Origin: Sphaerisporangium siamense
Lineage (GTDB): Bacteria; Actinomycetota; Actinomycetes; Streptosporangiales; Streptosporangiaceae
Assembly (NCBI RefSeq): GCF_014205275.1
Contig: NZ_JACHND010000001.1
Span: 7,502,001-7,566,000 of the forward strand
Direction: 5' to 3'
Length of the DNA: 64,000 nt
Below, piece after piece: positions 60,302 to 64,000 of the stretch. Both the position numbers and the translations under genes were made by a program. The notes beneath the pieces were generated by a model, which worked only from the letters and a program-made list of their open reading frames with translations, did no database searches and was not told where the DNA came from. The number at the start of each line of letters is the position of its first letter. Positions within the stretch are counted from its first letter, which is position 1.

Positions 60302-62590
60302 CTACAGGCCGTACTCCTTGACGATGCGCTCGTGCCGCTCGACCTCGACGCCCACGGCGCGGGCCAGGTCCAGCCAGGCCATCGGGTGGCTCCAGCGCTC
60401 GGTGGCGTCGTCCAGGACCGCGTCCAGCTCGGACGGGTTCACCTGCGGCGGGACGGCGATCCAGCCGTAGACGCCCTGCAGGCGCTCGCCGGTCGACGGG
60501 TGGGCGATCGTGTAGTTCTCGTCGCTGTAAACCCACATCGGCCAGCCGCGCTCGGCCATGACCTCGTTGAACTCGGTCCAGTCCTCCTCGCTCGGGGCCG
60601 CGCCGTCGAAGAACCAGCTCGTGAAGCCGCCCGGGCGCAGCATGGACACCCCGGCGAACGGGATGACGTAGCCCTCCTGCGCCTCGGCGTCGTCGGGGAC
60701 CGGCTCCAGGGGCCGCGGGTCGATGACGAAGACGTCGCCGGCGTTGTAGTCCATGCCGCGGGGCTGCGGGATGAGCAGGCGGGCCGTGGCCGGGCCCGTG
60801 CGCACCGACAGCACCTCGCGGCTGCTGCCGTCCGACACCGGGAGGACCACCCGGACCAGGTGCCATTCCTCCTCGATGGGGCCCTCGTCGGAGGCGAGGG
60901 GCATGCCGAGCTTGGCGGCGCCCGCGCGGACCAGCGGCCAGTCCTCGGCGGCGGTCGCCATGACGATCATGCGCCAGACGTCCTCCTCCTCGCCGGCCTC
61001 CGACTCGACCAGCTCGCGCAGGATGGCGGCGCCCTTGGCGTTGTCGCCGAGCTGCTGGGCCGCGCCGGCCAGCAGGCGGCGGGCCTCCAGCGCGGTGGTG
61101 CCCTCGGCGCCCGCCTCAAGGGAGCGCCCGGCCTCGGCGGAGGTCTCCTCCCAGCGCTCCCGGGCGCGGTGCAGCCGGGCGAGGGCCAGGTGTGCCGCGG
61201 GGGCCGGGAGCATGGCGGCGAAGCGCTCCAGGCGCTCGTCCTGACCGGCCTCGATGAGCACACCGGTGAGGTAGGCGATGTCCTGGTCCTCGGCGGTGGC
61301 CGGGTCGCCGCCCTCGACGACGGCCTTCCACAGGATGTCCGCGCCGACCGGGGCGTACCCGAGGAAGCTCAGCGTGGTCGTGTGACGGCGCGTGGCCGGC
61401 AGGTCGGTGCCCGACAGCGGCCACAGCCAGCCCACCCACCGCTCGGGGTCGGCGTTGTGGCCGTCGGCGGCGTCGAAGTACTCGACCAGCTCGTCCTGCG
61501 GGCCGGGCGCGGGCGGCGGCGTCACGGCCGCGGCGGCGGCGCGCAGCTCGGCCACGCGCTCGGGCAGCCCGTCGGTGACGCGCAGCGAGCCCAGCCACGA
61601 CTCGGCCAGGTCGGCCAGGGCGTTCGCCTGCCAGGGGATCTGACGCTTGACGGCGAGGTGCCCGGAGATCAGGGCCAGCTCGACGCGGCCGCGGTGCACG
61701 CCCATGGTCTCGAAGTAGGTCATCCACTGGCGCATGACCCGGCCGAGCTGCCAGGTGTTGCTGATGACCTGGTCCAGGCGGCCGACCACGTGCGCCCACT
61801 CGACCCAGTCGCGCGGGTGGTCGCCGACGACGTCCAGGTCGGGCAGCGCCTCCAGCGCCTCGGCGGAGCGGCCGGCCGTGGCGAGCACCAGCGCGCGCAG
61901 CACGCCCTCGCGGTGGTCCTTGGCGACCGGGTCGTCGGCGGGGAACTCCTTGGCGGAGTCGAGCTCGGCCAGCGCCTCCTCGGCGCGGCCCGCGGCGAGC
62001 AGGGCGCGCACGCCCATGGCGGCGAGCTCCCAGCTCACCTGGCCCCCGGCGCCGCGGTGGCCGGCGGCGGCCGACTCGTAGTAGGTGACGGCCTGCTCGC
62101 TCTCGCCCGCGTCGATCAGCGCCGCGACGTACTGGCCGGCCAGGCCGCAGAACGCGGGAGAGCCGGGGCTCACGCCTTCGAGGGCGGCGCCGAGGGCGGC
62201 GAGGCGTTCCGCGGCGTACCCGGGGCCGTCGACGTTGGCCTGCGTGAGGGCCAGGGCCTCGGCGGCGGCCGGGACCGAGGGGCAGTCCTTGACGTCCTCG
62301 CGCGCGGCGAACTCGGCCAGCGCCTCGGCGTCGCCGAGCGCGACGGTGCCCTGGGCGCGGTCGCCGATTCGGCTGATCAGGTGCCAGTAGCGGGCGAACA
62401 GCTCCAGCCACGGCCGCTCCAGCGTGCCGGCCTGCTGGGCCACCGCGGGCGCCATGACGTCGAGCTGGGAGTACCGCCCCTCGAATGCCTGGGCGGGCAG
62501 GTCGCCCAAGGCGATGGCGAGCCCTGTGTCGCCTGCTTCGTGCAACTGCCGTTGGGTGTCAGCGACCCAGGCCCAGATGTCCACGTCCAT
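60302..62590 (-). CDS. Large TPR-like cytoplasmic protein, unknown function
   Basis: The 762-residue soluble, Ala/Glu-rich helical protein has TPR-like antiparallel helix pairs throughout about 50-530 (AVTYYESAAAGHRGAGGQVS, RALLAAGRAEEALAELDSAK, ALARLHRARERWEETSAEAG). A C-terminal beta-rich domain follows (about 560-720; VRVVLPVSDGSSREVLSVRT, YNAGDVFVIDPRPL, MWVYSDENYTIAHPSTGERL). Proteins of this length with a similar end are found in other actinomycetes, but I cannot name a function. It lies between the HNH lipoprotein and dapF, with a strong terminator beyond its end. Confidence 0.75.
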   Translation of the reverse strand: MDVDIWAWVADTQRQLHEAGDTGLAIALGDLPAQAFEGRYSQLDVMAPAVAQQAGTLERPWLELFARYWHLISRIGDRAQGTVALGDAEALAEFAAREDVKDCPSVPAAAEALALTQANVDGPGYAAERLAALGAALEGVSPGSPAFCGLAGQYVAALIDAGESEQAVTYYESAAAGHRGAGGQVSWELAAMGVRALLAAGRAEEALAELDSAKEFPADDPVAKDHREGVLRALVLATAGRSAEALEALPDLDVVGDHPRDWVEWAHVVGRLDQVISNTWQLGRVMRQWMTYFETMGVHRGRVELALISGHLAVKRQIPWQANALADLAESWLGSLRVTDGLPERVAELRAAAAAVTPPPAPGPQDELVEYFDAADGHNADPERWVGWLWPLSGTDLPATRRHTTTLSFLGYAPVGADILWKAVVEGGDPATAEDQDIAYLTGVLIEAGQDERLERFAAMLPAPAAHLALARLHRARERWEETSAEAGRSLEAGAEGTTALEARRLLAGAAQQLGDNAKGAAILRELVESEAGEEEDVWRMIVMATAAEDWPLVRAGAAKLGMPLASDEGPIEEEWHLVRVVLPVSDGSSREVLSVRTGPATARLLIPQPRGMDYNAGDVFVIDPRPLEPVPDDAEAQEGYVIPFAGVSMLRPGGFTSWFFDGAAPSEEDWTEFNEVMAERGWPMWVYSDENYTIAHPSTGERLQGVYGWIAVPPQVNPSELDAVLDDATERWSHPMAWLDLARAVGVEVERHERIVKEYGL

Positions 62591-62651
62591 GGCAGGCCAG
62601 TCTGCCAGTTCGGCGCTCGTGCCCCAAACAGGCGGCCACGCGCGGTGGGGT

Positions 62652-63482
62652 CTAGAGCCCCGTGACCTCGCCCGAGGCGACCAGGACCGCGGGGCCGGCC
62701 AGCAGGCTCGTGCCCGCGCCGAGGGTGACGGTGAGCACGCCGCCGGGAACCTCGACGATCCAGGTGCCCTCCGGCTCGTCCGCGAGCCGCGCCGCCGCGA
62801 CCGCCGCCGCGACCGTCCCCGTGCCGCAGGAGCGGGTCTCGCCCGAGCCGCGCTCGTGGACGCGCATCACGACCCGCCGCTCGCCCACCACGTTCACCAT
62901 CTCGACGTTCACGCCGGCGGGGAACACGGCGGGGTCGAAGCCCGGCTGGGAGCTCAGGTCCATGAGGCCCACGGGGTCGCCGGTGACGCAGGCGAGGTGC
63001 GGGTTGCCCATGTCGACGACCAGGCCGGTGTACTCGGCGCCGCCGACGGTGGCCCGGCTCTCGCCGCCCACCCGGGGCGCGCCCATGTCCACGGTGACGT
63101 CGCCGGTGCGCCCGAGGCTCACGCGGCGCACACCCCCGCGGGTCACGATGTCGAACTCGCCGGGCTCGGCCAGCCCCGAGTCCACCAGGTAGCGCGCGAA
63201 GACGCGCGTGCCGTTGCCGCACATCTCGGCCAGGCCGCCGTCGGCGTTGCGGTAGTCCATGAACCACTCGGCGCCGCCGCGCGGCGCGCCCTCGCGGTCC
63301 AGGATCTCGCCCGCCTCGGGGCTGAGCTTGGCGGGGACGACGCGGAGGATGCCGTCGGCGCCGATGCCGGCGCGCCGGTCGCAGAGCCGGGCCACCAGGG
63401 ACGCGTGCAGGTCGAGGCCCGCGTCGAGATCAGGGAGGATGACGAAGTCGTTCTCGGTGCCGTGGCCCTTTACGAAACGCAT
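62652..63482 (-). CDS. dapF: Diaminopimelate epimerase
   Basis: The 276-residue enzyme interconverts LL- and meso-diaminopimelate for lysine and peptidoglycan synthesis. Both catalytic cysteines are present: EMCGNGTRVFARY (about 88) and SCGTGTVAAAVAAARL (about 226). The N terminus FVKGHGTENDFVILPD is typical. Its start lies 11 bases after the miaA stop, so the two are co-transcribed; the miaA-dapF pair is widespread in actinomycetes. Confidence 0.95.
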   Translation of the reverse strand: MRFVKGHGTENDFVILPDLDAGLDLHASLVARLCDRRAGIGADGILRVVPAKLSPEAGEILDREGAPRGGAEWFMDYRNADGGLAEMCGNGTRVFARYLVDSGLAEPGEFDIVTRGGVRRVSLGRTGDVTVDMGAPRVGGESRATVGGAEYTGLVVDMGNPHLACVTGDPVGLMDLSSQPGFDPAVFPAGVNVEMVNVVGERRVVMRVHERGSGETRSCGTGTVAAAVAAARLADEPEGTWIVEVPGGVLTVTLGAGTSLLAGPAVLVASGEVTGL

Positions 63483-63493
63483 GTCTCCAAAGC

Positions 63494-64000
63494 TTACGCC
63501 CCCGCGAGCCGGAGGGCCTGTTCGAGCAGGTCAGGGGCGTCGAAGGGCAGCCATACGACCCGGGGGTCGCGGCGGAACCACGACTCCTGGCGGCGCGCGA
63601 ACCTGCGGGTGGCGCGGACCGTCTCCTCGCGGGCCTGGTCCTCGGTCCACTCCCCGGCGAGGTGGCGCAGCACCTGCGCGTAGCCGAGCGCCCGGCTCGC
63701 CGTGCGGCCGTCGGCGAGGCCGTGCCCGGCCAGGGCCCTGACCTCCTCGACGAACCCGGCCTCCCACATGCGGTCGACGCGCAGCGCGATGCGCTCGTCG
63801 AGCACCGGCCTCGGCACGTGCAGGCCGATCTGCGCACTGGTGTAGACGGCGTCGTAGGACGGCATCGTGGCGGAGAACGGCCGTCCTGAGATCTCGATGA
63901 CCTCCAGGGCGCGCACGATGCGGCGGCCGTTGCTGGACAGGACGGCCTCGGCGGCCACCGGGTCGAGCTCCTTCAGGCGCTGGTGCAGGAGCTCGGAGCC
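63494..64000 (-). CDS. miaA: tRNA dimethylallyltransferase MiaA, C-terminal part (gene starts outside the window)
   Basis: The last 168 codons are present. They include SNGRRIVRALEVIEISGRPF (the R-A-L-E substrate-binding loop), RVDRMWEAGFVEEVRALAGHG, SRALGYAQVLRHLAGEW and the C-terminal ATRRFARRQESWFRRDPRV. MiaA adds a dimethylallyl group to A37 of tRNAs reading UNN codons. The P-loop end is beyond position 64000. It is the upstream gene of dapF. Confidence 0.95.
   Translation of the reverse strand, partial: GSELLHQRLKELDPVAAEAVLSSNGRRIVRALEVIEISGRPFSATMPSYDAVYTSAQIGLHVPRPVLDERIALRVDRMWEAGFVEEVRALAGHGLADGRTASRALGYAQVLRHLAGEWTEDQAREETVRATRRFARRQESWFRRDPRVVWLPFDAPDLLEQALRLAGA

Overview
This 64-kb window is chromosomal DNA from a high-GC Gram-positive actinomycete. 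GC content is high throughout, GTG/TTG starts are frequent, overlapping ATGA/GTGA junctions are common, and HrcA, LepA, ComEA/ComEC, HflX and DapF look actinobacterial. Gene order and protein style suggest Streptosporangiales (Nonomuraea/Streptosporangium-like), but this is an inference because no 16S rRNA is present. No complete rRNA, tRNA, prophage or CRISPR array was seen.

Layout. 0-6.8 kb: the heat-shock/translation block dnaJ (partial), hrcA with an upstream CIRCE element, a Pro-rich membrane protein, a DUF3097 protein, hemW, lepA and rpsT. 6.9-29.9 kb: an accessory segment inserted between rpsT and holA, which are normally near each other in actinomycetes. Its left edge is debris: an ECF sigma-factor relic with an internal inversion, a frameshifted ASCH-like gene, a group II intron maturase fragment, and a Stv-type toxin tail with a candidate immunity gene. 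It then carries a HAD-like protein, a frameshifted unknown gene, a LuxR-type two-component system, a secreted alpha/beta hydrolase, endonuclease V, a transglutaminase-like protein, a secreted dimethylformamidase-like enzyme with an MFS transporter and a TolB-like protein, and a four-gene FtsX/MacB-type ABC operon.

29.9-38.7 kb: holA, a 51-residue zinc-ribbon gene, comEC, comEA and degV. comEC and comEA carry in-frame 21-bp and 24-bp minisatellites, and the comEA-degV interval contains a 289-bp tandem duplication. 38.8-40.2 kb: hutI, translationally coupled to a possible 44-codon small gene. 40.7-46.4 kb: a stressosome-type operon (RsbR, RsbS, RsbT, an RsbX/RsbW-like fusion, a hybrid histidine kinase, and a receiver-GAF-PP2C phosphatase). 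46.4-48.8 kb: hflX and a GSGD-repeat lipoprotein.

48.85-55.4 kb: a self-contained glycolate/glyoxylate operon. Glycolate oxidase GlcDEF makes glyoxylate, malate synthase condenses it with acetyl-CoA, and an IclR regulator is the last gene. A good promoter (TTGACC-17-TAGCGT) is followed by two IclR-like palindromes exactly 21 bp apart, which predicts autoregulated repression. 55.4-64 kb: small secreted proteins, a PepSY protein with an OmpR-type two-component system, an HNH nuclease lipoprotein, a TPR-like protein, dapF and partial miaA.

The most notable items are the IclR double operator, the minisatellites in adjacent competence genes, the secreted DMFase-like cluster, the patchwork toxin/intron locus, and the small genes at 31.1 and 40.1 kb.
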